Positions 7,304 to 15,149 of a stretch of DNA of 36,150 bases are shown here, one piece after another. Location of the stretch: assembly GCF_000428065.1 (NCBI RefSeq), contig NZ_ATZF01000007.1:119418-155567 (forward strand), in the 5' to 3' direction. The notes beneath the pieces are model-generated. The model was not told the origin of the DNA, searched no databases, and worked only from the letters and a program-made list of their open reading frames with translations. The position numbers were made by a program, and so were the translations under genes. Source of the DNA: Shimazuella kribbensis DSM 45090. Lineage in GTDB: Bacteria; Bacillota; Bacilli; Thermoactinomycetales; Thermoactinomycetaceae. How positions within the stretch are numbered: the stretch's first letter is position 1; every line of letters begins with the position of its first letter.

Positions 7304-7320
7304 TCGTATAAAAAGAGAAT

Positions 7321-7490
7321 ACATTGGGGTATGTGAACGATTCGGAGAATGAGGGGCCACATCTGAAAATTTTTCCAAATAAGCAATAAACTCGTCGCTT
7401 TCTACTGATAGATACCCTATATTTTTACTTATTTGATTTTTTATTGAGATGTGGCCCCTCATTCCTCGAATCGTTTACGTATCCCAATGT
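7321..7490. mobile_element. 170-bp MITE-like element with Rep-B ends
   Basis: The ends form a near-perfect inverted repeat of about 44 bp: ACATTGGGGTATGTGAACGA at the left and, complemented, ACATTGGGATACGTAAACGA at the right. Both continue to GAATGAGGGGCCACATCT. No gene lies inside. Confidence 0.75.
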
Positions 7491-7572
7491 TAGATCAAAC
7501 AATGAAATATTTTGATAAATACATTAAAATGAAAGGATAAGTGTCTACCGATCAGACTACCAAGGAGTGAGG

Positions 7573-8106
7573 ATGACTTCGCAAGAACTGACAAACGAGA
7601 TCATGAAGGATAACCACAGCAAAATCCGTGATGACCTCCAGAAACAATCGAAACCGATCCGAGAGGTTTACGAGAAGAAGAATCGACAAGAACTGGAACA
7701 GATGGTCAGTGAAGAAGGGAAAACATTGGCCGAGAATCTGCTCGGTAAGTACAATCATTTCCTCCAAAATCTTGGACAGCCCGCAATTGGCTTTAAAGAT
7801 GAAGGTCTGGAAATGCTCGCATTGGCGGCAATCTGCACATGTTTTCTTGAAGCGATTTCTAAGCTTCTCAAGCTAAGGACGGTGAATAAGAAGGAACGGG
7901 GCTGGATCAAGAGCGAAGTGCATAGTTGTGCAGCAGAAACTTCAAAGACGATCCATTTTACCTTCGGAGAAATGGTAGCCCCACGTTACATTGGCAATGG
8001 TGTATCGAGGGATGCTGTGCTTCATGTCGCGAGGGAGTTCTTCGAGGTAGACTCCAATGCTATGGAGTTTGTTGGAGTTGGCTCCGATTCTTTGGTCAAG
8101 TTCTGA
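7573..8106 (+). CDS. hypothetical protein (177 aa)
   Basis: ATG 7573 follows AAGGAG at 5-nt spacing. The N-terminal third is helical and charged (MTSQELTNEIMKDNHSKIRDDLQKQ). The centre has a hydrophobic stretch (MLALAAICTCFLEAISKLLKL), and the C-terminal part ends DSNAMEFVGVGSDSLVKF. Base composition is visibly more GC-rich than the neighbours, as for the genes at 10759 and 31318, suggesting a different origin. I do not recognise a family. Confidence 0.6.
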   Translation: MTSQELTNEIMKDNHSKIRDDLQKQSKPIREVYEKKNRQELEQMVSEEGKTLAENLLGKYNHFLQNLGQPAIGFKDEGLEMLALAAICTCFLEAISKLLKLRTVNKKERGWIKSEVHSCAAETSKTIHFTFGEMVAPRYIGNGVSRDAVLHVAREFFEVDSNAMEFVGVGSDSLVKF

Positions 8107-8255
8107 TCGGGGGTCGTTCGTTTCTCATCCGAGAACGAATGGCCCGAACTTTTATAAAGGAATGTTTTCTACTAAGGGTAGTGGTAGCGAAGCTGATTTT
8201 GCCTCCATCACTTTTTTACTTTCTTTTTTTCCATTCGCCATTTGGAGGTTGACAG

Positions 8256-8447
8256 GGGTACGGAACCGATTCGAGAAATGAAGGGCCACTCTGGAAATAA
8301 AATACATTTTAAGAAGGGGTCTATCTTTGTTCCGATAGGCTTTTCTTTTAGGGGTAAAACGCACTGATCCGAGATAAGTACAAAAGCGGCATGATAGATT
8401 CATATATTTTCCAGTGTGGCCCCTCAATGTGCGAATCGGTGCCTTAT
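8256..8447. mobile_element. 192-bp MITE-like element with Rep-B ends
   Basis: The left end GGGGTACGGAACCGATTC continues to GGGCCACTCTGGAAA. The right end, complemented, reads GGCACCGATTCGCACATTGA then GGGGCCACACTGGAAAA. No coding sequence is supported inside. The right end stops just before the stop codon of the small repressor gene. Confidence 0.7.
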
Positions 8448-8453
8448 CTCTAT

Positions 8454-8603
8454 CTAAGTCTTAATGTTCTTTCTATTTTGAAGTAAATAAGCAATATAAT
8501 TGGACAAACTTCTTTGTTCCATTTCTGCTTCTTTTTCTAACTCTGTTTTTAGATCCTTGGTCAATATTATATTAAGTCTTGTTTTATCTTTACCACCAGC
8601 CAA
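8454..8603 (-). CDS. ribbon-helix-helix (CopG/Arc-like) repressor, 49 aa
   Basis: A 50-codon frame starts at TTG 8603, 6 nt after AAGGGGTG. The product (MAGGKDKTRLNIILTKDLK, then TELEKEAEMEQRSLSNYIAYLL) fits a ribbon-helix-helix protein: a polar strand (TRLNIIL), a first helix (KDLKTELEKEAEME), the turn RS, and a second helix (LSNYIAYLLQNRK). Such dimeric proteins repress their own promoter, often as plasmid copy-control or antitoxin proteins. No toxin gene adjoins it. A 7-bp inverted repeat sits just upstream. Confidence 0.8.
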   Translation of the reverse strand: MAGGKDKTRLNIILTKDLKTELEKEAEMEQRSLSNYIAYLLQNRKNIKT

Positions 8604-8624
8604 TCATAACACCCCTTCGCATTA

Positions 8625-8656
8625 GTTACATGTCAATAATACATAAGTGATGTAAC
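8625..8656. promoter_or_regulatory. candidate operator of the RHH repressor
   Basis: GTTACAT at 8625-8631 and ATGTAAC at 8650-8656 form an inverted repeat ending 22 bp upstream of the TTG start. Autorepression at such sites is common for CopG-like proteins; binding here is inferred. Confidence 0.45.
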
Positions 8657-8670
8657 CTTATCGATAGAAT

Positions 8671-8717
8671 AGGTGTCGTACCAGCGAACGTATCATTACC
8701 CGCAAAGTAGATTCCAT
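8671..8717 (+). repeat. Rep-D end
   Basis: GTACCAGCGAACGTATCATT followed by ACCCGCAAAGTAGATTCC recurs, with changes, at about 6555-6590, 11481-11520, 31037-31068 and 32208-32245. It resembles Rep-A in its GGGGTA-type start and ATTCC interior and may be the same superfamily. Confidence 0.5.
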
Positions 8718-8767
8718 TTATTTTCATTTCGGTATATTGTGAGCTTAACAATCAAAGGAGTAATCAC

Positions 8768-8984
8768 ATGGAACAGCTTCAAATAAATGATATCTGGCAT
8801 AAAGAAGGTATGCTATATGAAAATGCATCTGCTACAATCGACGCTGTAACCTCGCGCAATGTCCAATGTATCCTTTGATCATGTGGTAGCGGTGGACGGC
8901 TTACAGCTTGGCGGTACCGTGATGACACACAAGCAATTTCGGCTTAACTTTGATCCTGGTCAGCAGTTGAGTTTGTTTGGATAA
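8768..8984 (+). pseudogene. frameshifted copy of the small protein at 1-168
   Basis: ATG 8768 follows AAAGGAG. The first 37 codons (MEQLQINDIWHKEGMLYEN...) are followed by a stop, because one extra base at about 8865 shifts the frame. Beyond it the frame continues SFDHVVAVDGLQLGGTV to QQLSLFG, parallel to the intact copy. A single-base insertion therefore inactivated it. Confidence 0.75.
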
Positions 8985-8986
8985 AA

Positions 8987-9066
8987 CGGTTGCTGCTCTA
9001 GTCCGTCAAATAGATTCCATTATATGGTTACGTTTTCCCTCAGTCTCCGGATGCTGGTTCTACCCC
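8987..9066 (+). repeat. Rep-A copy
   Basis: A near-complete Rep-A unit lacks the terminal GGGGTAGTGACAGGG. It runs GGTTGCTGCTCTAGTCCGTC to CCGGATGCTGGTTCTACCCC. The final CCCC merges with the end of the IS231-like element (CATGCCC). Confidence 0.7.
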
Positions 9067-9187
9067 ATGCCCATCAAGCTAAGAGAAGTGAAAGATGAAA
9101 AGGGAGTAAACAACAGAGAAGAATCTTGACATATGGAAAAGAATGGTACACCAAATAAGCCTAGGTAGGCTTGTTTTTAAAAATATG

Positions 9188-10621
9188 CTATGCTACTTTT
9201 GTGGTATATTCATAGATAACACCCAAAATGTCAAAGACTGTCTTTTTCTCATATCGGTGAGATTTTCGCCCATTTTTCTTTAGAAGGTGGAATAGGCGAA
9301 ACAGGATCTTTGTATAGGTTTGGGTGTTTTCCTGTTGTAAGGCTTGGGAGAACAAAGGGAAATAGGTTTGAATCATGTAAAAAGCTTTATACTCACTTAC
9401 CTCCATTCGATTTTTACGTAGCAAAAGCTCTCGCATCCGAAATAAGGTGGAGGAGCAGATAAGGATTGCGATGAGTTGTCCATATAGGTGACACTCTAAC
9501 CGCTCTCGTTTCACATTCTTGCATCTGTCAATCTAAAAAAAAGATTTCCATGTTTTAAACACGATCTCGATTTGCCAACGCAGGGAATAGAGATGGTGAA
9601 TATGCTCTTTTGGGACAATCCCCCAAGCAATATTGGTGATATAAACATTGATTCCGGTTAAACGTTTGCTTTTTTCCGAATACTTCACTCCCTTTTTCTT
9701 CTCTTTATAGGCTAGATCTTTTCGTCTTTTCTGTACTTGAGAGTCGGTAAGTCGGTACAAAATGACTCGAGCAGCTAGCTTTTTATCCTTTCCAATGTAA
9801 GCTTCTCGGATTTCCACGGTTTCTCCGAGTTTCATGCGGTTCATGATAGCATCTAGATCCAGTGGGAGATATTCGGTTTGTTTCTTGATCCTTCCATCTT
9901 GGAAATATTCCGGTTCTGGATTCTTTTGGTAGATTCGATTATTTAGCTTTAACCGAGATACATAAGAAACACCTCGCTGATCCATCTGATCCAGATCTTC
10001 TAGCGAAAAATAGCCTAAGTCTCGTATGCACAGGTCACCCGGTCGAAGGGTGGATAAGCAAGTAGTACCAAAGGTTTTGTCATTCTTTTTTCCTGCCCCT
10101 ACATCCAGATTCAAGAACTGCCCGCTATGTAAGTCATATTCCAATTGAATTTTCACCCCAGCTGTATGCCCACAACCACCTGCTCCTGGATAATGTTCCG
10201 TAAGAGAGTCTGGAACTTGAAATGTGGTAGAGTCTAGAATACGAATCCTCAGGAAATGATTCCGATATTCACTTGGAATAGAACTAGTTGAACTCATTTC
10301 TGCTTTTAGTAGATTTGCAAATAATTCTTGGAGAAAGGTTACCGCATTTCCATTCAGTCGCTGATTTAAACCTTCTGTACTCATACTGATTCCTGTCGCA
10401 GCTTCCAACTCACTACATAACTGAGTTAGAGATGTGCTTGCTAAGTTGTGACTCAACCACACACATAAAGTCACTAGGTCTTGTCCTCGATATTTGCTTG
10501 TTCGTCTCACAAATGCGGTTGCTCTTGCTAACTTCTCCAATTCGGTAGGAGAGAGATATTTTTGCAATACTTGTGAAAATAAATGAAGTTCTTCTACAGT
10601 TGTTCCTTTCGCAGAAAACAC
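9188..10621 (-). pseudogene. IS231-like transposase with an in-frame TAG
   Basis: GTG 10621 follows AAGGAAGG. The frame encodes an IS4-family DDE transposase of 478 codons (10621-9188), the normal IS231 length, broken once by TAG at 9535-9533 after KTWKSFF. In the second copy the same position is CAG (Gln in [16 protein letters not shown]), so this is a single C to T nonsense change. Recognisable parts are the [11 protein letters not shown] motif with the first catalytic Asp, a [13 protein letters not shown] motif with the second, and the [16 protein letters not shown] region with the catalytic Glu. The truncated product ends just after the Glu region, so activity is doubtful. Confidence 0.85.
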
Positions 10622-10758
10622 GCCATCCTTCCTTTTTCAAATCCTAAAGAAAGAATAGCGTGTTTTTTAGCTCTTATCTATATAATTTCCCTTATAAACT
10701 CTCCCCAGAACCTAAAACGATCCTGGGGTTGGCTCGCAAATGGTGCAAGAACCATATG

Positions 10759-11163
10759 CTACCTGTTGGTGGAATGGATGCTCTCGATCCTCAGATCCTT
10801 ATTAAAAAACACCAGACATGAGGAGCCCAAGCGGATTTCTGGTCCATATCCACTTAGATGGTACTCTTCGATATATGCCTCATCTGCCGAGCCTTGCAAC
10901 CTCTGCTCTTCCTCTGTCACTTGACCATCGAACTCGATTCCACGGGGAAGAACAAGATCGTAATTGACCTTGTAGAGAACGGTACCGGTCAAAAAGACTC
11001 TGAAATCCTCGAACGAAAGCTTCCCCTGCTCGTGGGAGAGCACAAGGATTTTCTCATCCTTACGAAGTTCACCCGGTTGGGAGAGTTCCATTTCATCGTC
11101 GTTCACGCAGCCGATGTGTTCCATTTCATCATCATCTACGTAGTCGATGTGTTCCGTGTTCAT
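10759..11163 (-). CDS. hypothetical acidic passenger protein (134 aa)
   Basis: ATG 11163 is preceded by AAAGG at about 9 nt. The first 25 residues hold a tandem repeat (EHIDYVDDDEM, EHIGCVNDDEM) encoded by similar DNA. The rest (KILVLSHEQGKLSFEDFRVFLTG, YKVNYDLVLPRGIEFDG) looks like a compact mixed fold. I do not recognise a family. It sits between the two IS231-like transposase ends, and its base use is more GC-rich than its surroundings, consistent with capture as cargo. Confidence 0.55.
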   Translation of the reverse strand: MNTEHIDYVDDDEMEHIGCVNDDEMELSQPGELRKDEKILVLSHEQGKLSFEDFRVFLTGTVLYKVNYDLVLPRGIEFDGQVTEEEQRLQGSADEAYIEEYHLSGYGPEIRLGSSCLVFFNKDLRIESIHSTNR

Positions 11164-11236
11164 GGAAGCAACCTTTCACTTGGAGGTAAGTTCATTATAT
11201 AGTAGATTTTGATCACCTTAAACACTTTTTGGCGTA

Positions 11237-11481
11237 GCATAGATTCGTAACTTGTTCCACGATATATGCTCGTTCGTCCCACAAATCCGGTTGCTCTTGC
11301 CAACTGTTCAAGTTCTATTGGAGAAAGATATTAGCTGGTTTTGCAATACTTGTGAAAACAAATGAAGTTCTTATTTGGTGTTTCTCTTCACAAAAACACA
11401 TCATCCTTCCATTTACTAAAGAAAGAATAGCGTGTTTTTTTTGGTTTGGGGGACTATTTTGTTTTTAGCTTGATGGGCATG
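11237..11481 (-). pseudogene. 5' remnant of a second IS231-like transposase with its terminal repeat
   Basis: 11245-11400 matches codons for the N-terminal 40 or so residues of the neighbouring transposase (complement of TTCGTCCCACAAATCCGG and of GCAATACTTGTGAAAACAAA), with small insertions. It is followed by the noncoding end and the terminal repeat at about 11464-11481. The orientation is the same as the copy at 9188-10621. Confidence 0.75.
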
Positions 11482-11536
11482 GGGTAATACCAGCGTAGCT
11501 GTCACCAGGTGCAATCTGGCTTCCAAATAATAGGAA

Positions 11537-12427
11537 TCAACTTTTTTCTGTGCTAATGCTTTCTACTGCCCGCCTTAGATCTTGTTGGCTAGGGGTTATA
11601 TATCTTCGTGTTGTCTCTAAACTTTCATGTCCTGCGAGTTGTGCCACTATCTGCAAAGGCTGTCCCGAATCAATCAGGTTCCGACAAAAGGAGTGACGAA
11701 GTGAATGTGCGGAGTAATCCTCTAAATCCATTACATCTAAGTATTTTCTCACTAAATAGTGAATTCCTTGGCGTGTCATGCGTTCATGACCTCGTTCGGA
11801 TAGAAATAAAGTAGATGATTCTATTGATCCTCGAATGTCTATCCAGGTTTCTAATGCTCGAAGGAGATCCAGATTGATAAAAGTAACCCGATTTTTCCCA
11901 CCCTTACCTGCAATAACAGTAAGAGTTTTTCTTTTAATGTTGATATCCTGCATGTCCAACGAAGCAACTTCTGATATTCGTAACCCTGCTTGCAGCATGC
12001 ATTGTACAATGGCTAAATTTCGAGCATTCTTCCAAGCGTTTTTTTCTTTTTCCAGTTGATGAATGAATTTGTCTTGTTGATTACGATCCAACCATTTATG
12101 AGATTGGTCCAAAGGAGAAATTCTTTTCATCTTTACTTTAAAGGTAGGGTTGAGAGTGGAATGGCCATATTGAATAAGAAAAGACCAATACACTTTGATT
12201 GCTGCTACTCGTTTATTGATGGTTGCTGGAGCTAATTTTTCAACAGTTTGCATAAAGGAAATCCATTCGTGCAGATCACGAGCCGTAATGTGATCCGGAT
12301 GAAAATCTTCGAAACGACCCAATATCCATTTCTCCAAAGAAAGAACAGCTGCTACATATTCGGAAATGGTTCGAATTCCTTTTCCACTTTCATGAAGATA
12401 GGTTTGAAAGGGATCTAAGTAGTTCAT
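11537..12427 (-). CDS. tnpI: TnpI-like tyrosine recombinase
   Basis: This 296-residue integrase/XerC-like protein has a SAM-like core-binding domain (about 1-95) and a catalytic domain with all tyrosine-recombinase residues: R150 (GLRISEV), K175 or K178 (GKGGKNR), H241-x-x-R244 (HSLRH), H267 (AGHES) and Y276 (RRYITP). Length and context fit TnpI, the cointegrate resolvase of Tn4430 and Tn5401, rather than chromosomal XerC/D. A four-motif resolution site lies 23 bp upstream, and on its far side is the N-terminal remnant of a Tn3-type TnpA (+). The usual downstream tnpA is missing here, replaced by a Rep-D end and the IS231-like composite. The gene appears intact. Confidence 0.8.
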   Translation of the reverse strand: MNYLDPFQTYLHESGKGIRTISEYVAAVLSLEKWILGRFEDFHPDHITARDLHEWISFMQTVEKLAPATINKRVAAIKVYWSFLIQYGHSTLNPTFKVKMKRISPLDQSHKWLDRNQQDKFIHQLEKEKNAWKNARNLAIVQCMLQAGLRISEVASLDMQDINIKRKTLTVIAGKGGKNRVTFINLDLLRALETWIDIRGSIESSTLFLSERGHERMTRQGIHYLVRKYLDVMDLEDYSAHSLRHSFCRNLIDSGQPLQIVAQLAGHESLETTRRYITPSQQDLRRAVESISTEKS

Positions 12428-12449
12428 CAGAAACCTTCTTTCTAAATTC

Positions 12450-12554
12450 GTGTTCGGTAAAGTATTATTACTACTGCAATTCTACGTATTCGGTAAAGAA
12501 AAAGCAAAGCAATAGATTTCAACCTTTAACTTTACCGAAGACATATTCGGTAAA
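12450..12554. promoter_or_regulatory. candidate internal resolution site (IRS) for TnpI
   Basis: Four copies of a TTCGGTAAA motif are present: direct copies at 12450-12461 and 12486-12497 (36 bp apart), and an inverted pair 12531-12554 (TTTACCGAA, 6-bp spacer, TTCGGTAAA). Two accessory direct repeats plus an inverted core with a 6-bp spacer is the arrangement known for the Tn4430 IRS. It lies directly upstream of the tnpI-like gene and probably also covers its promoter. Confidence 0.75.
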
Positions 12555-12555
12555 C

Positions 12556-12711
12556 ATATTTAAAAGTAATCTAACAAGTGAAGAATTAGAAGAAGTCTAT
12601 ACATCACAAGCCCATGAAGTAGATTGGGCAGATAGAAAATCGAAGGGGATGGTTCAGAAATGGGGATCTCTTGTATTACTAAAGACGAAATCCCCCTATA
12701 TAGGGGGATAG
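12556..12711 (+). pseudogene. N-terminal remnant of a Tn3-family TnpA
   Basis: The open frame reads IFKSNLTSEELEEVYTSQAH, then WADRKSKGMVQKWGSLVLLKT. This fits the DUF4158 N-terminal domain of Tn3-family transposases (pattern of an E-L-x-x-x-Y start and an LLKTFQxLGxFP segment). Homology stops at LLKT; a perfect 20-bp palindrome (12690-12709, ATCCCCC/GGGGGAT halves) follows and the frame ends. It is divergent from tnpI with the IRS between them. Confidence 0.6.
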
Positions 12712-12801
12712 AGGGGCTCAGCAGTTAAAAAACAGCTATGAAATATATATAACAAAAATTTGCATTTCTCATATATCCTATTAAATCTCTATTGTTTTAA
12801 T

Positions 12802-13847
12802 CTATTTGTATGTGTTCAATGGAATTCTAATCGACCCTCCTGTGAAAAATTTACCTGTATCCATTTCGTATTGGAAAAATTCATCTCCATGAGGAGTTAA
12901 AAGTATTTTATTACTATGATGATAAAATTTTTGAACATGATAAAATGTTGTGGCTAATGGTTCAGCATAAAGTGGTCGGTCATGTAGATCCGTTAAATAG
13001 ATATCATACCTGGGTTCAATAGTATTGCCATTATTGAATTCCACAGTGAACGCAAGAGCCGATTTGTCAGAAATAGCAAAACTTAATATCCCTGAACCGT
13101 TCATCGTGATGTTAGGTTTGATATCAGACACCTTTTTTTCTGGAGTACTCAGATCTAATGAGAAGATTATGTGGTGAGGTGCTATATTGCTTGATTTAAT
13201 AAAAATGAGTTTTTTACCAGCTTCCATTAATCTCAAATTGTACAAGCTACTTTCATTCCAATGAGTAAGTTGTTGCATACGATTCTCAGCTAGATCAAAA
13301 GAGTACAGGTCAAGATCTGTAGGAATAGGGTAGCCTGCTTGAGTTTCCAACCGTTTGGCTTGAACAAAGTAAATTTTTTTCCCATCAGCAGAAAAGATGG
13401 TTTCTTGAACCATTGTATTTTTCCCAGTTAATTGTCTGACACGTGTTCCGTCTTTACTCATTAGAAAAAGAGGAGAATGGGTTCGATCTGAACTAGACGA
13501 GATAAATGCGATTTGTTCCCCATTTGGTGAGTATGTTGGGTTTATATGAAATTCGCCTTTTTTAGCAAATGTTAAGCGAACTACCTTTAATCCAGAAGAA
13601 TTACTCGTATAGATACTGGAAAATTCTCCTTGACGATGTGAAAAAACGAAATGGGAATCATCGGGCGATAGATCCATTTTTTCTTGAAGACCCTCAGGGA
13701 AGTATCGTAAAGACGGGTCATCTTTGGAAGCAGAGGGAGGAGTTGCAAACTTGATAACGGTAAAACGACAATGGCTATAATGATGAGAGGAACAAAGATT
13801 ATTAAAGATACCAAGGATGAGGTAGTTTCTTGCTGCTTCTGTGACAT
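12802..13847 (-). pseudogene. TolB-like beta-propeller protein, frameshifted
   Basis: ATG 13847 follows AAAGGA. The first frame encodes a short tail and one membrane helix (SLVSLIIFVPLIIIAIVVLP). The continuing frame (FATPPSASKDDPSLRYFPEG, then QEKMDLSPDDSHFVFSH) runs to 12802, so one indel near 13750-13800 separates anchor from body. The body has repeated propeller blades of the PD40/TolB type: LSPDDSHFVFS, YSPNGEQIAFIS, FSADGKKIYFV and related strands. The intact protein would be an extracellular membrane-anchored propeller of about 348 residues. A soluble 291-residue form could start at ATG 13677, but no good ribosome site precedes it. A sequencing error is possible. Confidence 0.75.
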
Positions 13848-13992
13848 AAAATTTTCCTTTCTTTTTTATTAGGCGAAGTGTTAATATAATAATATTTTAA
13901 TATATATAATTGTAAATATCATTATAAGCCATTGGAAGCTGTTGCAGAAAACTGAGAAAAAATTACCCCCATAAATTAAAAATTATTGGTTA

Positions 13993-14034
13993 TCCAAAAA
14001 AATAAAAGCCAAAAGAATTAAACCTTTGGCTTTT
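13993..14034 (-). terminator. terminator downstream of the DUF4328 gene
   Basis: On the minus strand AAAAGCCAAA and TTTGGCTTTT pair around an 11-nt loop and run into a U-rich tail. It lies about 160 bp after the stop of the gene at 14198-14866. Confidence 0.7.
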
Positions 14035-14197
14035 GATCTTATGTTCATAAACATCCAAGAACCCTGTCCCCACATAAATGAACACGCTCTTTAATCATCT
14101 GATTTTCGAGAGAGTAATCTAAGTAATTCTCTCTTAGATTATGATATTAGAGCATATTTTTATTTGTATTTGATTTACGGATGAAATATTTTCTGGA

Positions 14198-14866
14198 TTA
14201 TGTTAAATCACCATTGGATACTAGTGTTTGCCGTTTCTTCTCTTGCTTCTTTGTTAATCGGGTTACTAATATAAAAGCTAATACAGTTGAAATTACATCT
14301 AGAAATGCCAAACCAGTGGAAATCTTTAAATTTAGAATCACGTTATCCATAGTAGGCGGGGTGATTGTATAACTAAATATTTGATGGGATAACAAAAAAA
14401 TAATCCACCACCATTTAATTAACGAATGCCCTCTCTGTTTGTCGTATTCTGTATCACATGCATTCCAAACATCCTTCATTCCTTGATATGGCTTAAATAG
14501 ATTAGCGATGGGAACAAAATACCATCCTACTGCCCAACCAGGTGTCATTCTTAAATAATCACTAGCTTCCAAAGCGGACATGTTTTGATAAATACGAAAA
14601 ATCCACAATGAAAAGAAGATAACAGTAATGCAAAAAACAGACAATTGTAAAAGTCCCGCATATTGGCTAAGTTGGGAGATTTTCAAGATATCCATATCTG
14701 AGTTCAGCTGACTTATTGTTTTTCCAGAATAAATATTTATCTTTCTAAATGAAACGATAATAGAAAGGATGGCGCAAATAAAATAGATTACAAGCATTAC
14801 TTTCACTGTCATCGCTCTTCGTGTAGCACTTTTGAAAAGGACAATGACCGATGAATCATCTTGCAT
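14198..14866 (-). CDS. DUF4328 family membrane protein
   Basis: The 222-residue protein has about five hydrophobic segments: VMLVIYFICAILSIIVSF (about 23-40), LLQLSVFCITVIFFSLWIF, the PGWAVGWYFVPIANLFKP segment (about 108-125), WWWIIFLLSHQIFSY, and STVLAFILVTRL. The PGWAVGWYFVPIANLFKPYQ motif followed by the D-W-N region is the signature of the DUF4328 family, integral membrane proteins of unknown function. GGGGGAAG lies upstream of ATG 14866. The gene stands alone between the TolB-like gene and the tnpA relic. Confidence 0.85.
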   Translation of the reverse strand: MQDDSSVIVLFKSATRRAMTVKVMLVIYFICAILSIIVSFRKINIYSGKTISQLNSDMDILKISQLSQYAGLLQLSVFCITVIFFSLWIFRIYQNMSALEASDYLRMTPGWAVGWYFVPIANLFKPYQGMKDVWNACDTEYDKQRGHSLIKWWWIIFLLSHQIFSYTITPPTMDNVILNLKISTGLAFLDVISTVLAFILVTRLTKKQEKKRQTLVSNGDLT

Positions 14867-15085
14867 GAAACTTCCCCCTTTCTTTTTAATAATATTTTAT
14901 ATAATTACATTTTAAAATAACATATTAAATATTATTAAGCTACTATTTAAGTCAAAGAACTAAAACAAAGTAATAGAAAGAAACTCTTCGCTAAGAAATA
15001 AGAAGATAAGTATATGTTCTTATTTCTATTTTCATGTCAAAACATCTTTTTTCTACGATATATACGTATACATATAAATACAAAA

Positions 15086-15125
15086 ATGGAGTGGCATCTT
15101 ATTTGTCGAATCGGTTCAGCACCCC
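15086..15125 (-). repeat. divergent Rep-B end
   Basis: Read on the minus strand from 15125 it begins GGGGTGCTGAACCGATTCGA and continues to GATGCCACTCC, parallel to Rep-B ends elsewhere. It lies 25 bp beyond the end of the tnpA pseudogene. Confidence 0.5.
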
Positions 15126-15149
15126 AATTAGGGTGTTTTTTTTCATTTA

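Larger units (their letters stand above)
9066..11481 (-). mobile_element. IS231-like (IS4 family) composite with passenger gene
   Basis: Both outer ends carry the IS231-type terminal repeat CATGCCCATCAAGCTAAG. The 2416-bp length exceeds the usual 1.65 kb because the right part is compound: transposase gene 9188-10621, then about 560 bp with a foreign gene (10759-11163), then the 5' end of a second transposase (11237-11400) and the right terminal repeat. It therefore resembles a cassette carried between IS231 ends, as known for MIC231-type elements. A hairpin terminator (AAGCCTAGGTAGGCTTG, 9159-9175) near the left end reads inward. No clean target duplication is visible. Confidence 0.75.

Noticed and set aside
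7160-7462. 100-codon minus-strand frame
   Set aside because: Its start and first third lie in the Rep-B element ends, it lacks a ribosome site, and it overlaps the start of the next gene. Only the short LIVEGTFYEV part may be an old coding remnant.
8152-8427. 91-codon minus-strand frame
   Set aside because: It lies mostly inside a MITE-like Rep-B element, its start falls in the terminal repeat, and its composition is not protein-like.
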